Source: Stieleria varia (lineage in GTDB: Bacteria > Planctomycetota > Planctomycetia > Pirellulales > Pirellulaceae). From it: a DNA stretch of 64,000 nucleotides. Below the pieces are notes generated by a model. That model worked only from the letters and a program-made list of their open reading frames with translations, was not told where the DNA came from and ran no database searches. Each line of letters opens with the position of its first letter. The stretch's first letter is position 1. Below, one piece after another: positions 36,120 through 45,856 of this stretch. The DNA is taken from NCBI RefSeq assembly GCF_038443385.1, contig NZ_CP151726.1, positions 1,364,001-1,428,000 on the forward strand. The letters run 5' to 3'. The translations under genes and the position numbers were made by a program.

Positions 36120-36662
36120 TTACCGATCTTCCAGGCTCGCGGCGAATTGTTGCACGACCGGTCGCAAGGCGAGCTTTCGATTGATGTGCGGCCGTGAACG
36201 AAGCAAATGCTGCTGGGCTTCCTCAATCGACATGCCGCGGTATTTGATCAGCCAGCAAATCGCCACCGTTGCACTGCGAGCCCGCCCGGCCTTGCAGTGG
36301 ATGTAGACCACATCGTTCTGAAGCTTGTATTTTTGGATAAATTCGACGGCTTCGCTCACAGCAGCGAGACTCGGATGAGTGAAATCGGTCGTCGGAATGT
36401 GAAGCTGTTCGATACCGTGTTTGTCATACTCCGAAATCGGCCCCGCATATTCCTCGCAGGTGTTCACGACAGCCCGGACGCCTTCTCCACGCAGGGACGC
36501 GACATCGCTTGCGAACGGATAAGCCCCAACGATGACGTGGCTGTCGATCTTGTCCCACCATCGGCGACGCTTGAGAATCCGACCCAGCAGGTAATTCCAT
36601 GCCAGGGTGGGATAAAAGACGGTTCGCGCGTAGAAGCGGGGCAGTACAGAAAGCGACATCAA
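36120..36662 (-). CDS. PTPMT1-like dual-specificity phosphatase
   Basis: 180 residues. The catalytic loop is IHCKAGRARS (Cys123, Arg129) with general acid Asp93 in TTDFTHPS. The sequence VNTCEEYAGP matches the (N)EEY element characteristic of PTPMT1-type phosphatidylglycerophosphate phosphatases. An N-terminal hydrophobic stretch (FYPTLAWNYLLGRIL) suggests membrane association. A role in making phosphatidylglycerol is therefore plausible; a protein or phosphoinositide substrate is the alternative. Start may be the first or second Met. Confidence 0.8.
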   Translation of the reverse strand: MMSLSVLPRFYARTVFYPTLAWNYLLGRILKRRRWWDKIDSHVIVGAYPFASDVASLRGEGVRAVVNTCEEYAGPISEYDKHGIEQLHIPTTDFTHPSLAAVSEAVEFIQKYKLQNDVVYIHCKAGRARSATVAICWLIKYRGMSIEEAQQHLLRSRPHINRKLALRPVVQQFAASLEDR

Positions 36663-37117
36663 ACTCGGTCAAATAGGGCAATTGATCATCCGTTGCGATT
36701 CCGCCCACAGTGCAAATTTTCCTTTGCAAAGATGATGATTCATCGACTGTTTCATCGCCTGTGCAGTATAGAGAACGGCTGCTGAGAAGGAATCGGTCGC
36801 CGTGACGACTCTCGCCCAGCCCGCTATCGGCACCTTGACACCCATAAAGAATGACTCACAGGTGGAGTATTTACCGCTCATGACCCGCCAGACGGCATTA
36901 CGATGCTTAACGATGACGGAGTTTCATCGCAATTCGCCATTGTCTACTGACATCGGACCATAAATCGACGATCGATCTGGGCCAGAAGCTCGAAACTCGC
37001 GTAGGATAATGGGCCCTTCACCCGTGGTGCCCACGGCCATGAACTCGGCCCATCCGGCTCTCGCCTGGACCCAGCCACCCCATCCCCCCCCATACTCTCT
37101 CTCAATACTGTTGCACT
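36663..37117. other. Intergenic region without recognised gene
   Basis: 455 bp between divergent genes (phosphatase minus, TlpA-like plus). Short ORFs on the minus strand (36669-36881) have no family-like sequence. A T/C-rich stretch precedes the TlpA-like gene. Promoters for both flanking genes are expected here but no boxes are assigned. Confidence 0.5.
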
Positions 37118-38263
37118 ATGAAACGCAAACCATTGATAGCTCTGATTTGTCTTGCTGCCCTTGCCATGTCGGTCACGACATCGGCGGATGCTGCAGATTC
37201 GCTGACCATCGGTTCCAAAGCACCCAAGCTGGATATCGAGCATTGGGTCCAAGATGGAAACGGACAATTTGAACACGTCACCGAATTCAAAAAGGGCAAG
37301 GTGTACGTGGTCGAGTTTTGGGCGACGTGGTGCGGGCCTTGCATCATGAGCATGCCGCACTTGGCAGATCTCCAAAACAAATATCGCGACAAGGGCGTGC
37401 AGATCATCAGCGTGTCCTCGGAGACTCTTAAGGAGGTCAACGATTTGCTCGGCCAAACGAATCCTGACCTTGAGAAGACCTTCGCTGAAATCACCGCACC
37501 GTACACGTTGACCGTCGATCCCGATCGCTCCGTGTACGAGGATTACATGGAAGCATCCAATCAAGACGGCATCCCGTGCTCATTCCTGATCGGAAAGACC
37601 GGACAAGTGGAATGGATCGGGCACCCGATGGAATTGGACCAACCGTTGGAAGAAGTGATCGCGGACAAGTGGGACCGGGAAGCATATAAGAAGGTCTTGG
37701 AAAAGGAGAAGCAGTTCCAAGAGTCGATGCAAAAATTGTCACAACTCGCCGGCAATGGCAAGTTCGACGAAGCAATCGCCATGGCCGAGGAGCAATTGAA
37801 AACCACGGACGATAAAGAACTGAAAGAGCGTTGGACCTCCCTTCGCTACAGCCTGATGCTCTCTGCAGGGAAGGTCACCGATGAGGTCCTTGCCTTTTAC
37901 CGCAATGAGCTAAAGAAGATGAAAGGGAACATTGGCGCGATCGGCCAATTCTCCTACTCGCTCTACGGGCTGCACCAACAGGGAGGCGACGTTCGTGCGT
38001 TAGCAAAAGATGCCGTCGCTGCTCTTTCCGATGAAATCCCCAATGCTCCCAAAGAGTTCCTGCCGCTGCTGTACAACACAGTCGCTCAGCTTCACTCGGT
38101 CAACGAGAACTACACCGAGGCGATCGAGGCACAGCAAAAAGCCGTGGATACATCGGAAGATCCTCGTCAACAAAAACGCCTGATGCCGTTCTTGGATGAA
38201 CTCAAATCCAAAGCGAAAGAAAAGTCGGGCGACACGACCGACGACGCTCCAGCTGAAAAGTAA
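37118..38263 (+). CDS. Exported TlpA-like thioredoxin with C-terminal helical repeat domain
   Basis: 381 residues. A signal peptide (MKRKPLIALICLAALAMSVT) is followed by a TlpA/ResA-like domain at residues ~27-190 with FWATWCGPCIMSMP (Cys72, Cys75) and the cis-Pro region DGIPCSFLIGKTG. Residues ~200-365 are helical and TPR-like, and the tail is charged. It is probably a periplasmic thiol-disulphide reductase whose repeat domain binds a partner. It converges with the MMPL gene across 6 bp. Confidence 0.87.
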   Translation: MKRKPLIALICLAALAMSVTTSADAADSLTIGSKAPKLDIEHWVQDGNGQFEHVTEFKKGKVYVVEFWATWCGPCIMSMPHLADLQNKYRDKGVQIISVSSETLKEVNDLLGQTNPDLEKTFAEITAPYTLTVDPDRSVYEDYMEASNQDGIPCSFLIGKTGQVEWIGHPMELDQPLEEVIADKWDREAYKKVLEKEKQFQESMQKLSQLAGNGKFDEAIAMAEEQLKTTDDKELKERWTSLRYSLMLSAGKVTDEVLAFYRNELKKMKGNIGAIGQFSYSLYGLHQQGGDVRALAKDAVAALSDEIPNAPKEFLPLLYNTVAQLHSVNENYTEAIEAQQKAVDTSEDPRQQKRLMPFLDELKSKAKEKSGDTTDDAPAEK

Positions 38264-38269
38264 AGCAGT

Positions 38270-41059
38270 TTAAGCATTACCCTGGGAATCATCAGGGTGA
38301 CTCACGGCAGTCTTGGCGTCGCCCGACGACGCCAAGCGTCCGGTCAGGGAGACGTAGCTGGGTACCAAGATCGTTCGCACATAAAAGGTGTCGATCAAGA
38401 CCCCCAGGCCCAGGGCGAAGCCCAATTCGATGATTCCCTTGAGTCCGACTCCCGTGCCGCTGTGGTAACCAAACCAAGCGGCGATTTGCGGGAACCATGC
38501 CGATGACGTCATGCTAAAGAACGTCGCGGCCATCACGAGTCCGCATGCCGTGATGATCCCGCCGGTTTTGGCAACCGCGCGACGCAGCGCGATGCGCCAG
38601 CCCAGGTTCTCTTGCTCCTCCAAGATTCGCGTCACCAAGTAAACGTTGTAGTCTTGGCCCACGGCGACGAGGATGACGAAGAGAAAGAGCGGCAGCTTCC
38701 AGTCCAAGCCGACGAATTCGCTACCATAGGCTTGTTGAAAAAACAAAGCCGTCAGACCAAGTGTTGCGTAGTAGCTGAGCAATACCGTTGCGATCAAGTA
38801 AACGCACAGCATCACACGTCGAATGACCAACAGCAGCACAACAAACACCGCCAGCACCACGGCAATCTTGATCCGCCGATTGTCCGAAAGCGTGACGCTC
38901 CGTAGATCGATGATCGATGGTGTGGTTCCCGCAAGATAAACTTTGGACCCTTTCCATACCGAATCATCGTCTGCGGCTAGCTCGTTGAGTTTCTGATCCA
39001 GAGCCGAAACCAGGCTCGCTGTCTCGTTGGAGAATGGATCGCCGTGGATGATCACATCCAAGCGAGCCAAGCGATCAGAAAGTTCGGCATTGGTGGAAAA
39101 GAAGTGGCGTTGCGCGATGCGATGTTTCTGCAGAGCACGTCGTTTCCACGCATCACTGCTGAGAATGCTCATTTCCCGATTCGGCGGAAAATCTCCCAAT
39201 GGATCGCTGAAAGTCCGAACGGTTGCAACGCCCTCTTGTTGGTACAGCGTATCCGACAGTTTTTTGATTTCCTTCTTAAACTGTTCACGAGGAACCGCAT
39301 CCGGACGCACCAACAACAAGGTAACCGGATTGATCTCACCGATTTCAAAGTGATCGGCGAGCAGACGGAAACCACGTCGACTGCCTGATGTCGAACTCAG
39401 TTGGCTGCTCAAGTCGTAGGTCACGTTGGACTCGTTGACCAGCCCATAAATTCCAGGCAGAATCAAACCCACCATTCCGATGCCCATCGCCAGCCAAGGG
39501 CGACGCGTGATCATCAGGGCGATCCATGACCATACGCCCCCTCCCATCGTGGCGCTCTGCGAACTGGTGCCCTGTCCCAAGAGTGAAACCGGGGGCTCCG
39601 TGTTCTGCAACACCTTGGATGGCCAAAAGACGCCAGGCCCCAACGCTCTCAACAACGCGGGGGTGAGCGTGGTGCAGATCAACAATCCGACCAGCAAACA
39701 GATCGCAATGATCGGGCCGGTGTAATGAAACTTTCCGAACTGCGCAATCCATAACATTCCCAGTCCGACGACCGTTGTCATGGCGCTGCCCAGTAACGCG
39801 CCAGTCACACCAGAGAGAGCTTTCCGGCATGCCTCTGGCCACGGATACTTCCCGGCCTCTTCTCGCAGACGCGAGATCAAAAACAGGCAATAGTCGGTTC
39901 CCGCACCGAACAGAATCACGACGATAAAGATTCGACTGGTGGTGAAAATCCGAACGTCCAGCCACGGAACGGTTTCATTCAATGACCAACCGGCCAGCAA
40001 GGCAATCAGTGAAGTGGACACGACCACGGCGCAGCCGATTGACACCATCGGGATGGCGACCAGCAAAGGCGCGCGGTACACGGTGATCAGAATCAGCAGG
40101 ATCATGACCACGGTGATCGACTCGGTGTACCGAATCGCATCACGCGCGGCGATCAGTGTCTCACCTCCGATTGCGGCCGACCCTGTCATCTCCAGTCGCA
40201 ACCCCGGCTCCGTCCTCACGCTGCTGTCGTTGAGAACCTCACTCAACAGCCCACGCATCGCTTCCACGGTGGTGATGTTGCTGGTCGCAGCCAGTTCGCT
40301 GCGCAATTGAACCACGGTGAGCCGAGCACCGGGTTTGGAGAGTCGCGATCCGATCACGGGATCATTCCACGACAGGACATCCATCATGGACTGCCAGGCA
40401 GACAAATCTCGCGACTGGATCGGAGTGACATCCGTTTTGATGCTAGGCACCAAAACGAGCGCATCCTGAAAATCACTCGCGGCGGAGTTCTCAGGATCTC
40501 CGATACGTTCCAACAGAGTGGCCCGGTCCCAATACGCGATGGCCAGTCTCGGCTGAACCAACGTCGGTTCTTGATCGGGCAATTGGTCGGTAATGCTCTC
40601 GTAAAAACGTTCGTCAATGTCGATCGCATGATTGAACGAGTCCAAGGCCTGTCGCAGCCAGGGGCCTGCCTCTCCGGCTTCATCGATCGGACCTTGTTCG
40701 TAGCCGAAACGCGTGATTGCGTTTTGCCAACAGACTTCGCCAAGCCGATGATGCAGTCGGCGCAAGAGATCCAGTCCGACCACCAGATCCGATTCTTTGA
40801 GGTCACCGTGGTCTCTGCCCAACACCAAAACAATCTCGCTGCGGCTGCGGTCTTGACGGAACGCTTCGTCAAGCAATTTCCCTGCAGCAACGCTGGTCAT
40901 CTCTGCCGGCAAATAGTCAAAGTCACCGTCGTAGGCAATTTTGTCCCATTTGGGAGCGGCCCAAAACAGCAACACGCTCGCCAATACCCAGAATGCAAGT
41001 ATCCAACGCCAGCGCTGGATGACGCGATCAGACCATCGATCAGACGCGGTGATTTGCAT
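38270..41059 (-). CDS. MMPL/RND-superfamily exporter
   Basis: 929 residues with two MMPL halves, each a large outside loop followed by helices. Typical segments: TDYCLFLISRLREEAGKYPW in half one and VGQDYNVYLVTRILEEQENL in half two, the conserved Asp-Tyr pairs of MMPL proteins. The family exports lipids, hopanoids or polyketide lipids. The first periplasmic loop (residues ~95-215) contains an extra TPR-like stretch (DSFNHAIDIDERFYESITDQ). Substrate unknown. It is upstream of, and on the same strand as, no clear biosynthetic partner. Confidence 0.88.
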   Translation of the reverse strand: MQITASDRWSDRVIQRWRWILAFWVLASVLLFWAAPKWDKIAYDGDFDYLPAEMTSVAAGKLLDEAFRQDRSRSEIVLVLGRDHGDLKESDLVVGLDLLRRLHHRLGEVCWQNAITRFGYEQGPIDEAGEAGPWLRQALDSFNHAIDIDERFYESITDQLPDQEPTLVQPRLAIAYWDRATLLERIGDPENSAASDFQDALVLVPSIKTDVTPIQSRDLSAWQSMMDVLSWNDPVIGSRLSKPGARLTVVQLRSELAATSNITTVEAMRGLLSEVLNDSSVRTEPGLRLEMTGSAAIGGETLIAARDAIRYTESITVVMILLILITVYRAPLLVAIPMVSIGCAVVVSTSLIALLAGWSLNETVPWLDVRIFTTSRIFIVVILFGAGTDYCLFLISRLREEAGKYPWPEACRKALSGVTGALLGSAMTTVVGLGMLWIAQFGKFHYTGPIIAICLLVGLLICTTLTPALLRALGPGVFWPSKVLQNTEPPVSLLGQGTSSQSATMGGGVWSWIALMITRRPWLAMGIGMVGLILPGIYGLVNESNVTYDLSSQLSSTSGSRRGFRLLADHFEIGEINPVTLLLVRPDAVPREQFKKEIKKLSDTLYQQEGVATVRTFSDPLGDFPPNREMSILSSDAWKRRALQKHRIAQRHFFSTNAELSDRLARLDVIIHGDPFSNETASLVSALDQKLNELAADDDSVWKGSKVYLAGTTPSIIDLRSVTLSDNRRIKIAVVLAVFVVLLLVIRRVMLCVYLIATVLLSYYATLGLTALFFQQAYGSEFVGLDWKLPLFLFVILVAVGQDYNVYLVTRILEEQENLGWRIALRRAVAKTGGIITACGLVMAATFFSMTSSAWFPQIAAWFGYHSGTGVGLKGIIELGFALGLGVLIDTFYVRTILVPSYVSLTGRLASSGDAKTAVSHPDDSQGNA

Positions 41060-41210
41060 GGGCAGGAGGGGAGCAGCGTGGCGCTGAAAGGGCGGGTAGG
41101 TCCATCACCAAGGTAACAGATCGATAGGTTACCTTAATTCTCCCGATGGTGAACCGAGGCAATCATTTGAGGTTTTTTACCCCTTTGGTGACTCGGTGGA
41201 CGGATCCGGA

Positions 41211-44200
41211 TCATTCCTTGCCGTCGTTGGCCGGTGCCTGGGGCGACGCCTCAGTCGTATCTACCTGGGCACCTAATGCTTTCAAAGCACTACGGATCGA
41301 GGCTTCACTCGTAAGGCCCGAGAGCGTGATGACTTCGACCGCACCGGCAGGCTTTGACGCCTTGTCCAGTTTCGCGACCATCTCGACGACCAAACCCAGC
41401 AAGCTTTCGCCTTCGGCACTGATCAAGAGGGTGTTTCCGATTTCGTCGACACCGATCGAAAGCTTGCCCTTGAATGAAAAGTCCGCACCGCCACCGTCAC
41501 GACCATTCTCTTTGTCGACCAATCCGCTTCCCGAGTCATCACGTCGCTTCTTTTGGTCCTGCCCCTCTTCGCCACCGCCCCGATTGCCGCCTCCGCCGCC
41601 CCCGGAAAAAGTCTTGTCGTTGCTACTGAGCAGATCGCGATAGGCTTCCTTGATGGTATCCGAGATCTTCTGAGCTTTCCCCCACTCCAACGTCACCAAT
41701 TGTGTGTATCGCATGCGAGCGCTGCTGGATTCATCGGGAACGTCCCACAATTCGATCAACTCCGTAATGATCTTGAGCTGTTCGTCTGTGGCTCCAGAGA
41801 CGACCAGAGTCTTGGTGTCGGGATCCTCGACGATACGCAGGGAATTGTTCTTGCCCAAACCTGACGGCCCGCTTTCTTCTTCTTGGTCCAGGTCGTACCA
41901 CCATCGGTACAGCCGATCTGCCTCGTCGTTGCCTTCCTCTTCGTCAGCAAAGTACTCTTCCAGATTGAGTTTGATGATGTAGGCGGAACCATGCTCGATC
42001 TGAAAAACATGATAGGGCCGCTTCGGCGGCTGGATCTGCATCATCAGATCTTCCAACCGATCCAAGGCTTCCGTGTCATCGCTGTTGAGGATCAAGTTTC
42101 CTCGCGCATCCAGCTCGATACGAATAGCAGACTTCTGTGCGGCCGTTGCACTATCTGTCTTTTCATTCGTCTTGGAGTCTGCCGCTGCGGGACCGCCGAA
42201 GGCTCGATCAAAATCGGCAGCCGACTGGATCGTTGGTTGGTCTGTAGAATCGTCGGAGCCTTGAGTTGGCGAACCGTCCTGCAGCACATTGGTCAAGAAC
42301 TGCTCGGAACTCACAGGAGGTTGAAACGGATTGTCCGCCAGGTCTCCAACCGATGGTGCCAAATGTGTGATCGTCTCATCCAAAACTCGCTTTTCACCGG
42401 CCTTGGGTTTGTCGCTCTCCGCTTCAGGCGTCTCCGACTCAGACTTATCTTTCGACTCTTCTATCTCGATCGGTTTATCTTCGTCCTTTGAGGAATCGCT
42501 CGCTGATGATTTGGACTCGTCCGGTTCGGCGAACGCCTCCTTGTCAGGCAGCTCCAGCGGATTGCCCGACATGCGTTCCCACTGTTTGCGGATCTGCTGT
42601 AGGTATTCGTACGTTTCCGGTGTCGCAGCGGCGTCGATTCGTCGATAGGTCCGCTGGCTGCCTCCCGGTGGCGGCAGCTCACCGAGTTTGACGAGCAAGT
42701 TGGTGACCTGTTCCATCTCCGTTTCGTTGGCCCACAGCAACACCTGTCGGTACTGCGCATTGGCGGCAACTCGAAACTCGTCTTCGTCTTTCTTGGACTC
42801 GCTTTGGTCGCCGAAGCCGTAGCCGTAGTAAGAGTAACGTCGGGACGAACTATTGCTGTCGTCTTTGTCCTTGTCCTTGCCCATCAAGAAGCCGATCGAT
42901 TCGGCAACTTCGTTGGCGTCGAGTCGTCGCAACTGCAGGACTTCGAATTTGCGTCCACTGCCATCGAGCCTGGCGATCAGTTTTTCGATGATGAATCGGT
43001 CAGCGGCACCTCCGTTGACGATCACCGCATTGTTGTCTGAATCGGTACGAACGCGAGTGGATGGCTCCAGCACGTTCATCTCCGAAATGATCTCAATCAG
43101 TTTTTCGGGGTCCAGAGAGTAGAGTCGAAAGACGGCGACTCTCGATTCCACATCGGCCAGCGACATCATGCTTTGACCTGGAACGTCGATTCGGTTGATG
43201 AACTCGCTGGCGACCGCGATACGATCGACGGGGGCACGGATGATGACCGAGTTTTGACGAACATTTGCGACAATAGAGACATCAACCTCTTTCTTTTCGG
43301 GCATCGGTTGGCCGCCGTTTTGTTGCTGCATCCGCTGCATCGCTTGCATTTGCTGAGGCGTCATCGGCCCCGCTTCTTTCTTTTCGACACCCAAGAATTC
43401 TTCGAGCATCTTCTTGGCATCTTCCGCTGGGATGTATCGCAGCTTGAACTCGGGCGCAAGTGCTTCACGGCTCACGCTGTCGCGTTCCCGATCGAGCAAG
43501 GTTGCCACCTGCTTGAGGTTCACCGCGGCATCCATGGCTTCGATACGATTGGTCGTTGTCAGCGCGGTCAGACGTCCGTTGGTGCTGATCATCGGAGTCA
43601 ATTCTTTGGCAAGCTTTTCAGCAGATAGCCAGCCCACGTCCAAAGAGGTTCGAACGAACGTGTTGGGTTGCAACTCATCCAGTTGATCGACAGCGACCCG
43701 TGGTACGATGGCCGGATTGATGTTCTCGGTTTTGACAACGGTCATCCCACCGGGCATTTGCAGCATCGTGTAGCCACGAGAGAGCAAGTGACGATTGAAC
43801 AGATCCTTGGTTTCATCGACGGTATATCGACCGGGAGATCTAAGGTTCACACGATCCCCGGGCAACTCTTGCCAGTCCAGCGGTTGATCGGAGATGTCAG
43901 CCAACCACTGAATCAAGCCGACCCAGGACTGGTTGCGAAACTGAAAGGCGACCTTTCCGTCCTCACCCACCGTCGCCTTTAACTCATTGGGGTCGGACTC
44001 TGTGTCTTCCTTGTGGTGATCCCCACGACGAATGACTTTGGGTTCCGCGGACTCTTTGGCGTCACCGTCTTTCGGCTTGTCCGAACCTGGTGGTTGGCTG
44101 GAATCTCCAGGGTTGCCAGACTTGCCTGGGCTATTCGAACCAGGCGGTTGATTGGCATCGCCACCGGGGTTCGGTGAGACTTGGACCGGCTGGCCATCCG

Positions 44201-44408
44201 GGCCGGGGCGGTACGTGATGGGCGCACCGGTGTCGTCTGCTTTGACATTCGTCGCAAGACAGGCGATGACAAGGGCACAGATCAGATGAAAATAGGAGGG
44301 TCGTGGCACAACCAGCTCTGCTGAATCAGACAAGGTTCCGGGCGAACGCCCTGGGACCAGGCGTTTCAAAACAAGAACCAGTATGAATGACAGGAGAGCG
44401 AGAAACAA
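41211..44408 (-). CDS. GspD-like protein made of secretin N-domains, without a pore domain
   Basis: 1065 residues. An N-terminal hydrophobic helix pair (LSFILVLVLKRLV, ICALVIACLATNVKAD) is followed by a Pro/Gly/Asn-rich linker. At least four secretin N-type domains come next, for example FRNQSWVGLIQWLADISDQ, FKLRYIPAEDAKKMLEEFLG, FRLYSLDPEKLIEIISEMNV and EVLQLRRLDANEVAESIGFL. Long acidic low-complexity spacers (~640-790) and a Gly-rich run separate further N-like domains. The C-terminal secretin pore signature is absent; the protein simply ends after an N-like domain. It may be a periplasmic scaffold or an accessory of a secretion system. Function unknown. Confidence 0.75.
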   Translation of the reverse strand: MFLALLSFILVLVLKRLVPGRSPGTLSDSAELVVPRPSYFHLICALVIACLATNVKADDTGAPITYRPGPDGQPVQVSPNPGGDANQPPGSNSPGKSGNPGDSSQPPGSDKPKDGDAKESAEPKVIRRGDHHKEDTESDPNELKATVGEDGKVAFQFRNQSWVGLIQWLADISDQPLDWQELPGDRVNLRSPGRYTVDETKDLFNRHLLSRGYTMLQMPGGMTVVKTENINPAIVPRVAVDQLDELQPNTFVRTSLDVGWLSAEKLAKELTPMISTNGRLTALTTTNRIEAMDAAVNLKQVATLLDRERDSVSREALAPEFKLRYIPAEDAKKMLEEFLGVEKKEAGPMTPQQMQAMQRMQQQNGGQPMPEKKEVDVSIVANVRQNSVIIRAPVDRIAVASEFINRIDVPGQSMMSLADVESRVAVFRLYSLDPEKLIEIISEMNVLEPSTRVRTDSDNNAVIVNGGAADRFIIEKLIARLDGSGRKFEVLQLRRLDANEVAESIGFLMGKDKDKDDSNSSSRRYSYYGYGFGDQSESKKDEDEFRVAANAQYRQVLLWANETEMEQVTNLLVKLGELPPPGGSQRTYRRIDAAATPETYEYLQQIRKQWERMSGNPLELPDKEAFAEPDESKSSASDSSKDEDKPIEIEESKDKSESETPEAESDKPKAGEKRVLDETITHLAPSVGDLADNPFQPPVSSEQFLTNVLQDGSPTQGSDDSTDQPTIQSAADFDRAFGGPAAADSKTNEKTDSATAAQKSAIRIELDARGNLILNSDDTEALDRLEDLMMQIQPPKRPYHVFQIEHGSAYIIKLNLEEYFADEEEGNDEADRLYRWWYDLDQEEESGPSGLGKNNSLRIVEDPDTKTLVVSGATDEQLKIITELIELWDVPDESSSARMRYTQLVTLEWGKAQKISDTIKEAYRDLLSSNDKTFSGGGGGGNRGGGEEGQDQKKRRDDSGSGLVDKENGRDGGGADFSFKGKLSIGVDEIGNTLLISAEGESLLGLVVEMVAKLDKASKPAGAVEVITLSGLTSEASIRSALKALGAQVDTTEASPQAPANDGKE

Positions 44409-44493
44409 ACGTTTCTTTTTGGGGCGATGCCGTCCGCATATTCAGAGCAACGGAGGTTGCTCGCTGAAAGGACCGCAATCTCCAAGAATTCCG

Positions 44494-45513
44494 CTATTTC
44501 CAGCGGTCTGGAGTCGGAATGAAGGCGTCCAGAGCCCCCAGAGCCGACCCATCGTTGGTCTCCGCAAACTGAAATCCGGCGGTTGCAATTGAGTCCGCAG
44601 CGGCGGTCAGCGGCTCCGAGTTGTTCAGTTTGAGCTGCACGGAGTCATAAACCGCCAAGATATGGTTCAGGTTTGAGTCGCTCACCTTCTGGGCAACGCT
44701 CTTGAGTCTCGCGGCGGCTCGTGCCGTTCGTTGTGCTGCGGTGACCCCGTAGTTGGCTTTTTGGGTCGCGATCGCGGTCGCTCTCATCCCGGCCTCCAGT
44801 TCGGCGATCATGCCCGAGACAAACATCACACGCAGTCGATTTTGCGAACTGGGCGTGTTCGCTTTGCCGTCACTGCGGACGAAGTTGTGACGCACAGTAC
44901 CTTGGCTCCAAGACACGAACTCAAAATCAAGGCTGCCGGCGGTGTGACCGCCTACGTTGACCAGTTCTTCGTCGGCCGTCGTGTGGCATCGCAAACAACT
45001 CTGCGCGACGGCAAACACATTGAGAGGATTTCGCATCCCGGCATGAACGCTCGCAGCAATTCGTTGTTGACGGTGGTGGGGTGTCTCCGTCAATCGTGTA
45101 ATGGATTCGCCGCCATAGTCATGGTGCAAATCCAACCAGTCCTTTGCCGCACCGTGACAGGATTCGCAACTGACACCGGAGATCACATGCGGTTCCTGCC
45201 CGGCACTCGATTGCTGGGTGTAGTGACAAGCCACGCATCGGCCTTCATGTTTGATGGACTGCAGCCCCAATTTCAACGCGATCTGCTTGGCTTCCGGCGT
45301 GCGGTGAAGCGTATCAAAGGTCGTGGCGTGCGGCGTCTTTTGCCACACCCCGACTTCGCCCGCATGACATTTGACACACGATTCCTGAGTCAAGACCTTG
45401 TGTGGATTGGCCGGCTCGGCGATCACCGGAGGAGCGGCCGACGACATGCCGGCAAGATTCAGCGTCCCGATGATCGTGGCGAGAGAGAACGAGAAAAAAC
45501 GGTTGCCAAACAT
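44494..45513 (-). CDS. Exported tetrahaem cytochrome c (c554-like)
   Basis: 339 residues with a signal-like N-terminus (FSFSLATIIGTLNLAGMSSA) and four CxxCH haem sites: CVKCH, CVACH, CESCH and CLRCH. Extra histidines nearby (PHATTFDTLH, DLHHDYGG, HHRQQR) can serve as distal ligands. The spacing resembles cytochrome c554/NrfB-type multihaem proteins. The C-terminal third is helical without haem sites. Periplasmic electron transfer is likely; the partner is unknown. The gene is divergent from the pseudokinase gene. Confidence 0.88.
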   Translation of the reverse strand: MFGNRFFSFSLATIIGTLNLAGMSSAAPPVIAEPANPHKVLTQESCVKCHAGEVGVWQKTPHATTFDTLHRTPEAKQIALKLGLQSIKHEGRCVACHYTQQSSAGQEPHVISGVSCESCHGAAKDWLDLHHDYGGESITRLTETPHHRQQRIAASVHAGMRNPLNVFAVAQSCLRCHTTADEELVNVGGHTAGSLDFEFVSWSQGTVRHNFVRSDGKANTPSSQNRLRVMFVSGMIAELEAGMRATAIATQKANYGVTAAQRTARAAARLKSVAQKVSDSNLNHILAVYDSVQLKLNNSEPLTAAADSIATAGFQFAETNDGSALGALDAFIPTPDRWK

Positions 45514-45856
45514 GATTGCTCCGGTTCGGGCGTCGACGTAACTGATTGAAGGCGACTGACAGGGCTCATGACCGGCACAATCCCTCTGTTGCGAACATCC
45601 TGCTCCGATACAACAGGGGACCGCCTGGTGAGCGGTTGGGTTTCAGAAGCCTAGGTCACAATCAACGCCCCCCACGCCGGAAAATCTGTCGTGACTTTCC
45701 TCCCTTTGGTGGTCGGTGATCTCCGGATACCTGCGAGAAACGGCAACAGTTGGGTATACTCGAAACCGCCATCCAGGGTTCGATCCCATCGCCGGGCGTC
45801 GCCCAACGGGCAAACCCGATTTGTTTTTGTTCACTCCTCGTTTCTCACGATCGAGC

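Noticed and set aside
36669..36881. 70-codon minus-strand ORF
   Set aside because: No ribosome-binding site, no domain-like sequence, and it lies in the probable promoter region of the phosphatase gene.
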